Positions 23,799 through 35,830 of a DNA stretch of 64,000 bases are shown here, one piece after another. The stretch is taken from the NCBI GenBank assembly GCA_914767715.1, contig OU612070.1, positions 2,807,501 to 2,871,500 of the forward strand, read 5' to 3'. Positions within the stretch are counted from its first letter, which is position 1. Every line of letters starts with the position of its first letter. Below the pieces are notes generated by a model. The model had not been told where the DNA came from. It did no database searches and saw only the letters and a program-made list of their open reading frames with translations. The DNA comes from Membranipora membranacea. Taxonomy: Eukaryota; Bryozoa; Gymnolaemata; Cheilostomatida; Membraniporidae. Position numbers and translations under genes: made by a program.

Positions 23799-25056
23799 CA
23801 TACTTGCCAACCTGTACGCATAAAGCGTTTATGAACGCTTATTTGACACTGATTGAGTTTTAAACGCAAAACGCTAGCTGTACGCATATATGGTTTTTCA
23901 AACACCTGTTCATCTAATTAGGTAATAAAAAAACGCATCTTTAGTGATTGCTTCAGTTTACTTGCATAATCTTGTCATTGTTGATTGATAGTCTAAACAA
24001 TGAGTAACTCCTTGGTCTAAAACTCTGGTCTTGCCTTCAGAAAGCCATTGTGTTGATTTTATATGGACCTTTTACCTGGTCAAGTCTTAAATGCCCACCT
24101 CCTTGTTTGGGTGGGATAACTCAGACCTCCTGCCCCAGTGTTTTAAGGGCAACCAAGACAGGCTAGGTTTCAAACAACTTCTCATTGATTATCAGCAGAT
24201 TGCACCTTATGCATAGGGAAAAGGACAAGTGTTGAGCGATCTGTATTCTAAGCTACCAAAGACTACGCCCTGTGATAAAAGCACTTTTCGCGGGTAGCGC
24301 GAAAAAACTTTTGGGGCAATTTCCGGTCATTTAAAGACTTTGTTTGAGGCTGCTCTTTTGTATCACATCTTATTCTCCATATTTTATTCTATCATGTGAG
24401 CAATTTTCAGCTTTAGAATCCAAATATTGAGGAAGTTATGGCCTCTCAAACTTCCAGGGTGATTGCCTTCAATCGGCATTGGGAATAAGCGGATGCTTCC
24501 CCTGGGGTATGTCACAACCATAGACATGTTGCATAGACATTATGAGTTATTAGTTAATACAGTAATAATCACACTGATAAGATGATGATCAATAATCAGA
24601 CCTGGGTGGGAATCGAACCCGGGTCCCAGTACCTATAGGCAACGACGCTACCGTCACCATCACGCCACTTGGACCAACTAGGTTAGCCAGTAGACAATAT
24701 AGCTCAGTATTAGCGGCGTCGCCTGCAAAGCCATTTGGACCTGGGTTGGAGACCGTTACAGATTTGAACATTTTGATCATCAATATTAGTGACGTACCCT
24801 AGGGATTGCCGGCTGATTCTTAATGCCGATAAATTGCTGTCACCTTGGAAGTTTGAGAGGCCACACCTTCCTCAATAATATTTGGATTATAAAGCTGAAA
24901 ATCGCTCACATGATAGAATAAAATATGGAGAATAAGATGTGATACAAAAGAGCAGCCTCAAACAAAGTCTTTATGGCACCCTGGAGTTTTGTAAGCATTT
25001 TCAAGCATTTTGCAAGTTTTTGTAAGCATTTTGGAAAAATTAGGTTGGCAAGTCTG
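23799..25056. mobile_element. DNA element with CATACTTGCCAACC-type ends and 6-bp duplication
   Basis: TTATGC flanks both ends (23793-23798, 25057-25062). The ends are CATACTTGCCAACCT and, from the right, CAGACTTGCCAACCT. The unoccupied site survives in copy B (TTATAG at 52535-52540 between the same flanks), so the limits are secure. The interior has AACGCT/AAGCATTTT-like words and a nested MITE (24334-24971) but no protein. Confidence 0.85.
24334..24971. mobile_element. Tc1/mariner-type MITE with 184-bp arms around paired tRNA-like sequences
   Basis: TA flanks both ends (24332-24333, 24972-24973). The arms about 24334-24516 and 24790-24971 are inverted copies beginning AAGACTTTGTTTGAGGCTGC. 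Between them are two tRNA-like segments in opposite orientation: minus 24599-24675 (B box GGGTTCGATTCCC) and plus 24690-24755 (A-box-like TAGCTCAGTATTAGCGG). The element is nested in the one at 23799-25056. Confidence 0.8.
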
Positions 25057-25253
25057 TTATGCGCTTACAAAATCATAAATGACATGTGACCAAATAATAT
25101 AGCTTAGCTGTGATGTAAAGTTTACTGTAATTGAGCATATCTCAGCCTAAGCAAACACCAGACAATCGACAATAGAAGAACCTTTGTGTGAGTGGCAGCT
25201 TGACATTCAGATATTTTGACCCACTCTGATTAGTTCTGGAATGACAGTATACA

Positions 25254-25317
25254 ATGGTGTCTGGATGTAGCAGACTGGTGTCCATACTCGGGATAATCCT
25301 AATCCTCACTCAAAAAG
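25254..25317 (+). CDS. Signal-peptide exon of receptor copy A
   Basis: The ATG at 25254 opens MVSGCSRLVSILGIILILTQ, a short, strongly hydrophobic signal peptide, ending in phase 1 at a GT donor (25318). The same exon is found at 53130 in copy B. An upstream ATG at 25241 in another frame starts a nine-codon ORF (stop TAG at 25268-25270) that overlaps this start; it is identical in copy B. Confidence 0.72.
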
Positions 25318-25660
25318 GTAGTATTTAAAACAAGATTTTTCCTTGAAGAGAAAGTCATGTACGGTTTCTAAGGAATGATTGGATTTTAGTACAGTGTGTT
25401 TTTATTAATCATTGTCTATACCGTGAAGGACACAACCTTAACTGAGCTAACACAGCTAAACAGTAACCACTAAGCAGCTAACCCCTGTCCATGTCTTACT
25501 AAATGTGACTCAACCTCCTACATATTTACATTATTTGACACAGTGATATCGGTGGTTAATCCTACCCTAGGTGCCCGTTAAGTCTGCCTTATTGCTAACT
25601 TGCGAACTGAGTAAACCTGTTTCAAAGCCAGAACAAATCTATATTTTATGTGGACTCAAA

Positions 25661-27913
25661 AATGAGATAAATAATAATAAGTAATACTCAATCGGAATAA
25701 TGTGATTGCTGTGGGTGTGGCTTAAATGTGAAGTGTAATATGTGGCTTATCTTTATGTTGTTCTCAGATTACATATTGCTTTTGTCAAGCAGACAATTAA
25801 ATCAACCGCATAATATCCTTCAAGATTTTAAATTGGACACTGACAGGTGCAATCCAATGACTTTTGATGAGTAGTACACAAGAAAGCAAAAAATTAAGTC
25901 AATTTCAGTCCTTGGGCTTGGTCACAGATATAGCAACCCTTGTTTAGACCAATGGAATGGTGTATCAATGAACTAAACATTGGGTGCATCATACCCTTTT
26001 TTCTGATCTGATGCCATCATATCTCCCCTTTTTTTGGAAAATCCAATCCAAGTACAGTTCAACAAGGGTGTATTCTTCTGCAATCTGTTACCAAACTGAA
26101 TAGGGTGCTTGATTCAAATATAGCAGGACACTATTTACAATTTACAGGAATGGAGATCTCCAACTGCCAATGGAAGCAAAAACATGCACAGACAGAGACC
26201 TTTTGCGAAATATGATACATGTTACTCAACTCAGTCTTCAAAATAGCAAAAACATGACAGATCCAAAGCCAAAAAAAGATTTGTCTTCAAGGCTCATAGT
26301 CATGCAACTATTAGCAGAGACACGGAATATACCGCTACATCACCATTTCAATCGAAAGAGATTAAGTTAAGTTAAAGCGTCATTTGCTACTTGGTAGTGC
26401 ATCCAAGGAGTGAGAGGGACTCATTGTCATGTCTTCAGGTAGTAAAATGAATGAATGAATGAGTAGTCAATGATATAACAATTCACATAAACAGGTACAT
26501 AAGTTGTGAAAACCTGAAAAAAACAATTGATCGATATACAATCATTGTATGCCTTATACTGAAGGCCTTGTATGTATAATTACTACCCACAAACATGTAA
26601 TGTAATGTAAATCACTTTTTATTTAGCTGCTCTCCAGCAATCTTTACAGGAATATAACATATATGCATATACATATTCAATTTAGCGCACTCCTGTACAA
26701 GGTATTGCCATTAATAGTAGACAAGGAACCAATATTGATGAGCTTCTGTTTGTAAATTTTATTGCAGTACCATCTAATAATTGTTTTTTTAAAACTTATT
26801 TTATCCAAAACATACATTGGCCGAGTGTGACATACACTCAGAAAATAGATGCACCCTAAATGGACAAGGCCTGTTAGTGAAAATGCAAAGGTGCAGGTAA
26901 CATTCTTTTAGGACCGCAATCACCAGCAATCACATTCAATGTCTTTTTCCGTGCTGCCTGAAACAATAAATACATGCAACGTGATAAAACTCATGAAATC
27001 ATGGAATTTTCCTGGAGTATATGATGTTTGTTTTTGGGTATAAATCACACTTCATATGGTTAGTTTTGGCTGAACAATGGCAAACTTCAGACACAGAAAC
27101 TCCAAGCTTGACGGTGCTTTAGATAAGTACAGTACAGTATTGAGTTCTTGCTGTGTTTTCTAACTGTAACAAATTTAGGTTTCATAAATCTGGTTGTTGA
27201 TTTGTGAACTTTTTGAAATGGAGGCACACACAAACATTGTTTCAGTACAGGAAAATACATGTCTATTTACACGCTATTGATGAATCACCCTCATTTCACC
27301 ATCACCGTTCAACATCAGGTTAACTTCCACACAGTGGTCATTTTTCAAAATGAAATGTGGAAAAATAATCCCAATACATAACTCTTCTCGCAAAAAAAAC
27401 CCCAAGTCTGTCCCCATTACATGACACTCTCACAGAATGACAATCTTGGGAACATATGCAGGATTAGGCATAGCAATACAGGGTGCGAGGACTGCCTTAC
27501 GCAATGAACCTTATTCTCAGTTCTCTGGGGCCTGCACCCAGTGACCAAGCACCCTGATTGAGTTTGCTAATATAATTAATTAATATCGCAAACAAACATA
27601 AGTATCTCTATGATTCGCTCTGTGTTTAGAGATTAGCTGAAGGCCCCAGTCCCCAAGATTTTATCTGTAAATGATAAAGGGGTAGTACTAGTACCAAAGA
27701 CAAATTCCCAAGTTTTGAATTTTTGCCAAGTCCTAATGAATTGACTGAATAGTGTAAAAATAGGAGTTGTATGTTTATAGCATGGACAGAATGTCAGGGC
27801 TAAGAGTTGTTTTTATTTTAAATAGATGCTTCATTACGCAATCATTGCACACCCATCATACTATTACTAACCTGCTTTGTCTTGCTCAAACTTTTTGATA
27901 AGCTTGTTCTCCA
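25661..27913. other. Intronic or intergenic spacer of receptor copy A
   Basis: The matching stretch of copy B carries two exons of the first lectin domain, but none were found here. A short frame at 26170-26370 has no recognisable motif. A GCGCACTCCTGTACAAGG word at 26685-26703 is shared with a SINE-like repeat at 45285-45303. ATGA repeats lie at 26446-26462. Confidence 0.45.
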
Positions 27914-27923
27914 GCTGTTTTTG

Positions 27924-30236
27924 GGGTAGGTACGAAAAACCGAACCACGAACTCACGAACTACGAACCCTCTAAAAACCGAACTCAGGATTAAATCAATT
28001 TGCTCAAAGTTTAAATTGTCAGTAGCCAATGAAATGTCATGTTTTTGATAAGTGACCAATAATATAACAGACATCAAACTTTGACTTTTAATAGAGCTCA
28101 TTGCATCCTAACTAGGTGCACTAGCTCAAGGTCACTTGATGAAAAATTATGGAGAGAAAGATGGCACAGTTTGGTCAATCAATGAGTTCATTGGTTTGGT
28201 ACACACCAAGTAGATGTCATTGTCAAATTAGTCATCATGAATCCAAATGAACTTTTGCATTGGAGAGAGGAATGGTTTGACTATATATATATATTCCTGC
28301 AAGTTTGAAAATGATGGAAGTATGTGGAGCTACTACAGAAGGCTGTTATGGAGGACACACCACACTTATTTATTAGAAATGGTCACAGTTTAGTAAATTG
28401 GAGCCCCTTTGACTCGTCACAGGAGGAGCAGAAGGCTGCCTCCTGAATCATCACCTCTCAACAGAGTTAACAAGTATGTACTATGGGTGTTGGCCTATCT
28501 TGAAATATTGTTTTAAAAGTTCATGGCTGTTCTTTGGTTTCAAACAAAGCATGAGGGGGAAAGTAGGACCTCTAGCTAGTATACATTAAAATTCTTCTAT
28601 AAAAAATTGAGCTTATTTACTATATATATAACTATAACTGTTAACTGTTAGGTCTTACATACAGCATTTTGTGCTACTCTAAGAGATATCAGATCAGTGT
28701 TGCCTCTCTGAAATTTACATTAGCTTGATCAGGCTTCATCATCTATGAAATGATCCTACTAGTATGAAAGTGGTTAGGCAAATACTATATATTAACTGCA
28801 TATTCTGTAATAACTCACATAAGAAATATTGTGTTTGTAGATATCCATGCGGGCCCTTCCTCATTACAACCTCAGCTATTGATTTCTCTGACTCGTACCA
28901 CAGAATACAAAATTATTTTGGTCCGATGGTCAGACTAACATGCTGTACTATAGCTGTGTAACGAAGTCAGGTTCAAGCTGTGGTGGCCCGGACTAAACTG
29001 ATAATGATAATATCCTAGTCTACTGAAACGGCATCGTGTAAAACAACTACATAGTAATTAAGCTGCAAGTTGGGTCAGGTATGTACCAAAATTAATTGGT
29101 GTATTATTCATTTTATCCCAGTCGAGCATGATTGATAATGTAATGTGGTGTGAGCTTCACCAGTCACCATCTAGCCATAAAAAAGCAAATAATATTAACC
29201 GGCAATGAAGAAACGGGGAGCTTGCCTCATGCTGCCCTAAAGCTATGAGTAGAGCGCAGTGAGCAAAAAGTGAGTTTTAGATTTTAACTGATAATATCAT
29301 GACATAGGATATCAAACACTTCTCTTTGAATTTGAATGTGATATTTTCTGTTTTTTTAGTTACGCAGTACCAGAAGTCACAGCACAATCCTAGTGATAGC
29401 TGTTATGCAACAGTTATGGCTTGATAGTTAGCTGTCATTAACAACGTACATTGCCACTACGATTGGATAGGAACTGCTTTATGTCCCCGATGGTCTACCA
29501 TCACACGTGTATTCACAGCCATGAATGCTCACACTTCAGTATTAATCCACCTGAGCCATTACTATTCTCTCAGGCCTTTTTTTCTGCCTCTCATTTTGCC
29601 GCTTTTTCAGGCACCGTAATATACAAATAAGTTCATTGAATACACGTGTAAACACCATCAACAGTCTCTTCTCTGAACCATTACCTTTATTTGAATGCGC
29701 ATATAATATGTTATCTGATTGGATCACCTTATCACTCAAACAGTGCAATGATCTCATAAACAGAGTATTTGCAAGCATCATTTAGTAAGTAAAAGCATCA
29801 CTGCGTGCATTTGTGCATAATCACTCAATTATCCAGGATCAGTCGCACCACCATGGTAATAATCACTAAGTTTGAACTTGGTGGCTCCCAGCTCTCCGGA
29901 ACCTCTGTCTCAATCTGGAAATCGTTCAGGCCATGATCTAGCCTGGTGTCTCTTCTAGAACAAAACCCCCTTCTTTGTTCAGTCGGGGACAAACTCCCTG
30001 CTCCCCTCCCTGTTCCCTTCCCACTCTCCCTGCTCATATGTCCCAAACTCTCTGCTGGGATTGGAGTTGTCCTCTACCATTTGCCAAAGTGCAAGAGAGG
30101 ATAACTGTTCATCAAAGTTTTGACTTTTTGTTACAAAGAACATCATTGGCCGAAATTATGTTATCAGACACATTGAAGGTTCGGTTTTTTAAAGGTTCGT
30201 AGCTTCTGAGTTCGTGTTCGGTTTTTCGTACCTACC
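27924..30236. mobile_element. DNA element with about 60-bp terminal inverted repeats (GGTAGGTACGAAAAACCG)
   Basis: GCTGTTTTTG flanks both ends (27914-27923, 30237-30246), a 9-10 bp duplication with uncertain edge bases. The ends read GGTAGGTACGAAAAACCGAA in both directions, then arrays of ACGAACT-like words over about 60 bp. There is no transposase. The interior at 29630-30165 is homologous to 2630-3085 inside the TAGGGGTGGAACG element. The organisation is hAT-like. Confidence 0.82.
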
Positions 30237-30246
30237 GCTGTTTTTG

Positions 30247-31320
30247 TGGGCCTGTTTGCTCCAGGTTCAAAGAACAGCATAATATGCTTCAAATAAGTGT
30301 ATGTCCTACTTCTTGAAACCTTTAATAAACACTGTTGAACTATTTCACCACTACACACCACACTGTACCCTGATAATAAAACATCGCAAAGTAAGAATTA
30401 TGATAAGGCTTCAGAGAGTATACAGTACACACTAGTTTGAGTGCTCAATGCATAGTTTGCTTTGGTTGCTGGAAATGTCATTCCATCATTGAAACCCTGA
30501 CCTAACCCAACACTGTTTAGGTTAGGGTAATGAAAATGGAATTTCAATTCCAGTGACCCAAGCAAAGTTTGAGCCCACAAATTAGTCTCCCATATAATAT
30601 TATCAGCTCAGTATCCTTACCCTCTGCAAACATTGATTCCTGCTGTGGAAATTTGTTAGGAGTTCTCTTTCTTCAGCTGATTAAGTCTCTGGTTGCTTTC
30701 TGTTCTTGTTTGGTGTTTCCTGGTGCTGCTGGACAAGAGGCAGCAGAGTAAGAGCTTGCATGGATGGAAATGTTTCTCCTTGCTGTAGTTTCAGCTAATT
30801 TAGCAGGTTTCTGTTGAAAGAAAACTAATTGATATTAGATTATACACAGCTAAATGAGCGTAGGGAGGTATTCAAGAAATACGATGATCAAAAAACACAG
30901 GAAAAGGGAGTGTTGATTGATTAGACTGTTGACATATGCGGAAGGAATTTTTCAAAGAAAAATAATTGAGATAAGAACAAAGAACTAAACAATGAACTAA
31001 GTAGGGAGATTCAGACACCATGTGCCTCTTATTGGGGCCTTGACACTGTGTGTTGGACTGTACATAGTCTGATTTTGGTGGGTGGGATGTTCTTAAATGT
31101 CTCATACAGAGTATAAACAGATAAAGCTCTTATCGAGATTGTAATGTTGGGGGAGTGGGGTGTCGATTTTCATGTAATAAATCCGCATCTTATTCAGCCT
31201 CTTAAACTGTTTTCAAGTTATTATAATCATTTCGCTTGTTATAAATAAAATCTAATCTAGTCTTCAGCTGTGAGACACATGTGTGTAAAAATCAGAGCTG
31301 TCAAATATATAATATTCACT
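30247..31320. other. Unassigned spacer
   Basis: No gene or repeat that I can name. Frames at 30398-30580 and 30872-31105 lack motifs or splice context. Confidence 0.4.
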
Positions 31321-31324
31321 TTTT

Positions 31325-31545
31325 TTGCAATACATTGCCACTTCCGGGAGGGGGGGGGGGGGCAATGAGAATATGCTCACATAAGATTAATGATACAACT
31401 CGTTTAATCAGCGCACACTTGTCCAGAGTTAGGGTGGGCAAGCTAGGCTATTGTCTGGAGAGCTCACCTCCTTTACCAGCATGAGTAGTGACTGGAATTT
31501 GAACCTGCAACTCTCAAATTCTAACCACTACACCACCCTGTCGAG
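31325..31545 (-). repeat. tRNA-derived SINE-like repeat
   Basis: On the minus strand a good tRNA-like head lies at 31485-31543 (GGTGGTGTAGTGGTTAGAA as A box, GCAGGTTCAAATTCC as B box). It is followed by a body whose reverse complement includes TTGCCCACCCTAA and AGCATATTCTCATTG. The body matches 45222-45345. A run of 13 G interrupts it at 31350-31362. Confidence 0.65.
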
Positions 31546-31555
31546 AATAAGGATT

Positions 31556-33224
31556 TAACAGCTATGCCTATATAGAAATAATCAAGTTAACCAATGCGAC
31601 AGCGAGGATGAGAGGGTGTGAGAGTTTGAACTGTAGCAGAGACAGGAAAATGATTGACCAGCTAACAGGATAGATTTCACTTACTCCTTGTATTCACTCT
31701 GAGGTCACTTTACAGAGGTGTTATATAGTAAATTATCTGCAAGATGACAGCATGGATTTTCATATTAATCCAATCCATGATGACATCAAGCCTACACTTA
31801 TACATGCTTTGCAAATTTGTATCATAACAATCAATTAAAAACTAAATTTTGTAAAACAACCTGTTACCATTGTCTGCTGCTGATGAGAGAGCAGCGGCCT
31901 CATGGAGGCAATGATAGTGATGTCATCTGTCGACTGGAAACCAGGGCAGTCATTAACTTTACCATCTTTACAAGTCCCAAGTTCCACCTGAAAGATTCAC
32001 ATAACAAAACTGTCTGTTAAATTTTTATGCTTGTGATTCACGCAAAATTTGGTTACGATTAAGCAATTAGCTGTTGAGAATCGAGATCATGATGCAAGCT
32101 GATCTAGTTCTTGTTGGCCAGCCAGCCAGAGTTATGGTTGGTTGGGGCGCATTCTGATGGCTTCAGAGCACTCTAACTAACTTAAGGATCCTCTGACGCG
32201 CCTTTCGGGGAAAGCATGAGGCAGATGATAAGCAGATTACAGTGATGATGTCTGGTAATGTAGGTTGTCAATATCTCAACGTTGGTATATTTGTAGGTTA
32301 GATGAGAAAAAGGTGCCGTTTGGTTATTAAGAAAGAAATCAGACCTAGAAGCGGCAGTGACACATCACCACCAAAATAAGAATACATATAGCTATGCTCC
32401 AAAGGAGGTTACCCTCTGCAAGAGTCCGATGGATAAATATCATTGTCAATCACAATATTGAATATTATCATCGCTCCAATGACTCACTCCGATCATCATC
32501 ATCATCATCATGTAATCTATGTGTGTAGTCACATACATATGACCAAGGACTGGAGTAACAGGCTACTCCTTGATATGACCAATACAAAACACCAAGGTTG
32601 GTTACATGTATGTGACTAAGTCCTGTGCATTTACTGTAGTTACAATAATTACTGACTACTCACATCACATAATAGATTTTTTCATGTCCACATGAGGATT
32701 GGTGATTTGCACCTCCCATGTACTTACCCTAATGAACAATGAAAGAGGAGGGAGTTCATTGCAATCATCAGATCAGATCATTACTTTCAAGCACCTATAG
32801 ATAGCCATATAGTATCATACTCATATTATATTTGGTTTGCATAATCCATAGAACTCCCAGCTCCTCATCTTCTTGGCTTATCCTGCTTAGGCTTGACTAT
32901 AACTACTACCTACATTCATTGAGATGCTTTGCTATTCTATTGTCAACTTTCAGAGAACTGAGTGACTTTGTTATAGCCGCCAAGAAAAGACACGCCCACT
33001 AAACCTGTTACCGATTGCATAAGAGCTCTTATTCAGGCTAGGATAATTCATCCTTACTGGGAGTTACCCTCTCTCTTCGTGTAGCCGAGTACTGACAAAC
33101 TTTTTTTTTACCTGCTGATTATCAAAATTTTCCCTGTCATAGCCCGGGCAAATAGCGAAGCCGAGGGATGCCACACAATTTTTTTCTCGGGAAAAATAAA
33201 AATGATTGTTTGTCAATGCTCGTC
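31556..33224. other. Unassigned spacer
   Basis: No coding feature recognised. An ATC trinucleotide run lies at 32491-32511. A pair of inverted TAGTCACATACAT words lies at 32527-32539 and 32608-32620. From about 33225 the sequence becomes homologous to the intron of receptor copy B near 54970. Confidence 0.4.
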
Positions 33225-33747
33225 TTCCGTAGCTGCCTAACAAAAAACAATCATTCCAATAAAAACAGCATTCAATGAACTTGGGATAGAAAATTAGCAA
33301 GGCTCAAATACTCATGCTGTACAATGCTAGCTAAAATAGTACCAACAAACCTAGAGGTTTAAAGGATAGAAATATTGGTATCAATTTATTCCGGTACCCG
33401 GCCATAATGCCATGGCCAAAATGCCATTGGAACAAAATGCCATTGCCATAATGCCATTGTCATAATGCCATGGCCATAATGCCATAGGTGAAAACACCAC
33501 TGCACAATATACCAATGCCAAGATACCAGTTGTACAAAACGCCAGTTGTGTCAAAATACCAGTGGATATAAAGCCAGATGTGTCAAAATACCAGTGGATA
33601 TAAAGCCAGATTGGACATAATACCATGCGGGACAACATACCATATCCCAAAATACCATTGCCAAAATGCCAAAATATATAACCAAAGGAGATCAAGCCAC
33701 ATTGTATTTTTTTAGTCACATTACAGCTGCAGGTTGCTTGATCATAG

Positions 33748-33805
33748 TAGGTGGTGGTTCAGTTGGTTAGAGCCATCTCCTTCACTGTTCAAGTCTCAAA
33801 GTTTC
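33748..33805 (+). repeat. tRNA-like segment in the foldback arm, inverted copy at 36538-36592
   Basis: GGTGGTTCAGTTGGTTAGAG (A-box region) is followed at short distance by TGTTCAAGTCTC (B box). The anticodon arm is shortened. The copy in the other arm is in the opposite orientation, as expected from the inverted repeat. Confidence 0.6.
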
Positions 33806-35043
33806 TTCGTTCAATTTCAATTATGTCTGGGGTTTGTTGGGATCCACAAACTGAGAGCTAGTAACTTGTAATAAATATTTCCCAACCATTCTTTAGAATA
33901 ATATGACAATAACTTTGGATTATTACCAATTTTTTTTTTAAAGCCAAGTCTTGACTCATCGCTGCCCTAGAGACTCATGCTTACTAATGACATTGATAAG
34001 ACTACGATGATTGAACATAGAGCAGGTTATCTCTGTGTTTATTAGTTGTATAAAAAGTTACAGTTACAACTAACAGGAAGGAAAAACTCTGTTCACCCAA
34101 AATGAACTTTCACAGTAGGCCATGGCCATAGTATTCAGCAAAGCCATTTAATAGGGGCTTGTGACTCACAGGATGTTCACAACTTGAATTTCATGTTGTA
34201 AATTTAGTATAAATGATGATGGATATGGATAAGTTTCTAACATCTCTTCTGACCATATACACATTCAACAAAATTTGTTTTGCTACTCGAGGGTATGAAA
34301 GCTACATAGTCTACAGAGCCGTTTCGTCAAAATGTGGTGTTACTATGCAGAGCTTTTGTTTCTCTTAAATAGTTATGTAATGTAACTTCTTTTGATTCCA
34401 TTTAAAAAGAATGTTGAGAATTTTATATGTTCAACCCAAAAATTTACTGGTTTAATTACGATGAACCACCAAAGTTGCCTTCCACCTGTAATGGACTGCG
34501 TAAAATGCACAGGACACACAATTACGTCCCATTTACTATGGAAAATCTAACAATAATCATTCAGATAGCACAAGCATTTAAGCTGTAATACACAGCAAAG
34601 AACTTGTTATACAGAACCTTTGCCACAAAATTAAGAACTATTGGCGAATTAAAAAATTATTTTGTTACCCACCGGACTGAAAGCATATTGACAAACTTAT
34701 AACAAACTATAACAAAACCTGTGTAAATTAAATTAAGTAATATAACGAAATGTGCGACTATTGTAGTGTAGAACAAAATTCTCCTATATACCGATATGTA
34801 TGCCAAAATATAACCCACCAGTGTTGTGATGCGCAGGTGGGCGTACAGGAATCCTGAAAAAAAGTTTGACTAAAGACTAAAGCAGGTTGAGTTGAAGCCA
34901 ATATTTTTATATTCTTATTAGATCCCGAACCAGAATTTGTGAAACCAAAATAATTATTTTATATTATCTATTACTATTATTAAATCCGAACATAAAAATG
35001 TGCACCTTAGATTTAAACATTTCAGATCAACAATTCCTAACGG

Positions 35044-35830
35044 ATGAACACAACTAAAATAAATTTATGTGTTATTATAAGAAATTATACAATAACAAAA
35101 TTGTTACAGAAATATCTGACACCAACTTTCAATGGAAAACCAAGCTCATGCATTGAAAATGCCAGCAACAAAATTAGTGCCAGAAAGCATCAACGTCCTA
35201 CTATCAAGAAACCTTGGATGACTAAGCAGTTATTTACGCTCACCAAAGATGGTACTAAACTTCACAAAATGAGCAAAAAGCATTCAAAAACCATAGAGGA
35301 AATTTAAAAATCATTGTAACAAATTTGGCATTAGATGGGCGCAGCACAACTAACACAATCAATATTATAATGGAACAACTTTACGGCCATTTTATTGATG
35401 GAAGAATCACCCAGGGTTTAATTTTATATCTTTCAAAAGCTTTTGATACAATGAATCACAGCGTTCTAATAAGTAAACAGATATTTTTTTCAGATATTAT
35501 CCCCCTCATAGCGACTGTAGGAAAATTATCTTTTAAATAGAAAACAGTTTGTATTGGTAAATGAATTAAGTCGGTTTACTGCCTGTCATGATCGGTGCTC
35601 TCTAGGGTTCGTTCTCGGCCAGCACTATTTATAATTTATAATGTTGACCTGTTAAACGTATAACCTGATCTAAATTGAAATTTTTTTGCTGACAATACTA
35701 ATAATTTTAGCACTGAACCTGACATTACGAAGAGCAATTTACCTCTGATAAATGAATGGTGTATCACCAACTGTCTTGTCATAAACTATGAGAATACCTT
35801 TTTAAGACCTCGAACAACATTTTTGACCAG
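35044..35830 (+). pseudogene. Degraded LINE reverse transcriptase inside the foldback element
   Basis: Shifted frames give motifs in RT order: KKPWMTKQL (linker), RSTTNTINII, LYLSKAFDTMNH (normally DLSKAFDT), a broken PQGSVLGP-like stretch near 35600, and FFADNTNNF (normally FADDTN) at about 35682-35708, then INEWCITNCLVINYENT. This is a different LINE family from the one at 1-4875. The catalytic aspartates of the second motif are partly lost. It is very old and not functional. Confidence 0.72.

Larger units (their letters stand above)
22640..25660 (+). repeat. Upstream block of receptor copy A, duplicated at 51550-53560
   Basis: Collinear similarity covers the region before and including the signal-peptide exon of both receptor copies (shared words GGGCAGCATATTATCTAAC, GGTCTAGTGGGCATATCACA, GGGTGATAACTGATACTTC). 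Copy A is longer because of insertions at about 23200-23410 and 23799-25056. The retained similarity of non-coding sequence means duplication was fairly recent or that control elements lie here. Confidence 0.85.

Noticed and set aside
33400-33680. Regular ATGCCATTG words resembling a CRISPR array
   Set aside because: Units vary in length and sequence, there are no unique spacers of constant size, and the whole is one arm of an inverted repeat in a eukaryotic intron.
33381-33719. 112-residue minus-strand frame with repeated residues
   Set aside because: Translation of the degenerate tandem words in the foldback arm; not a protein.
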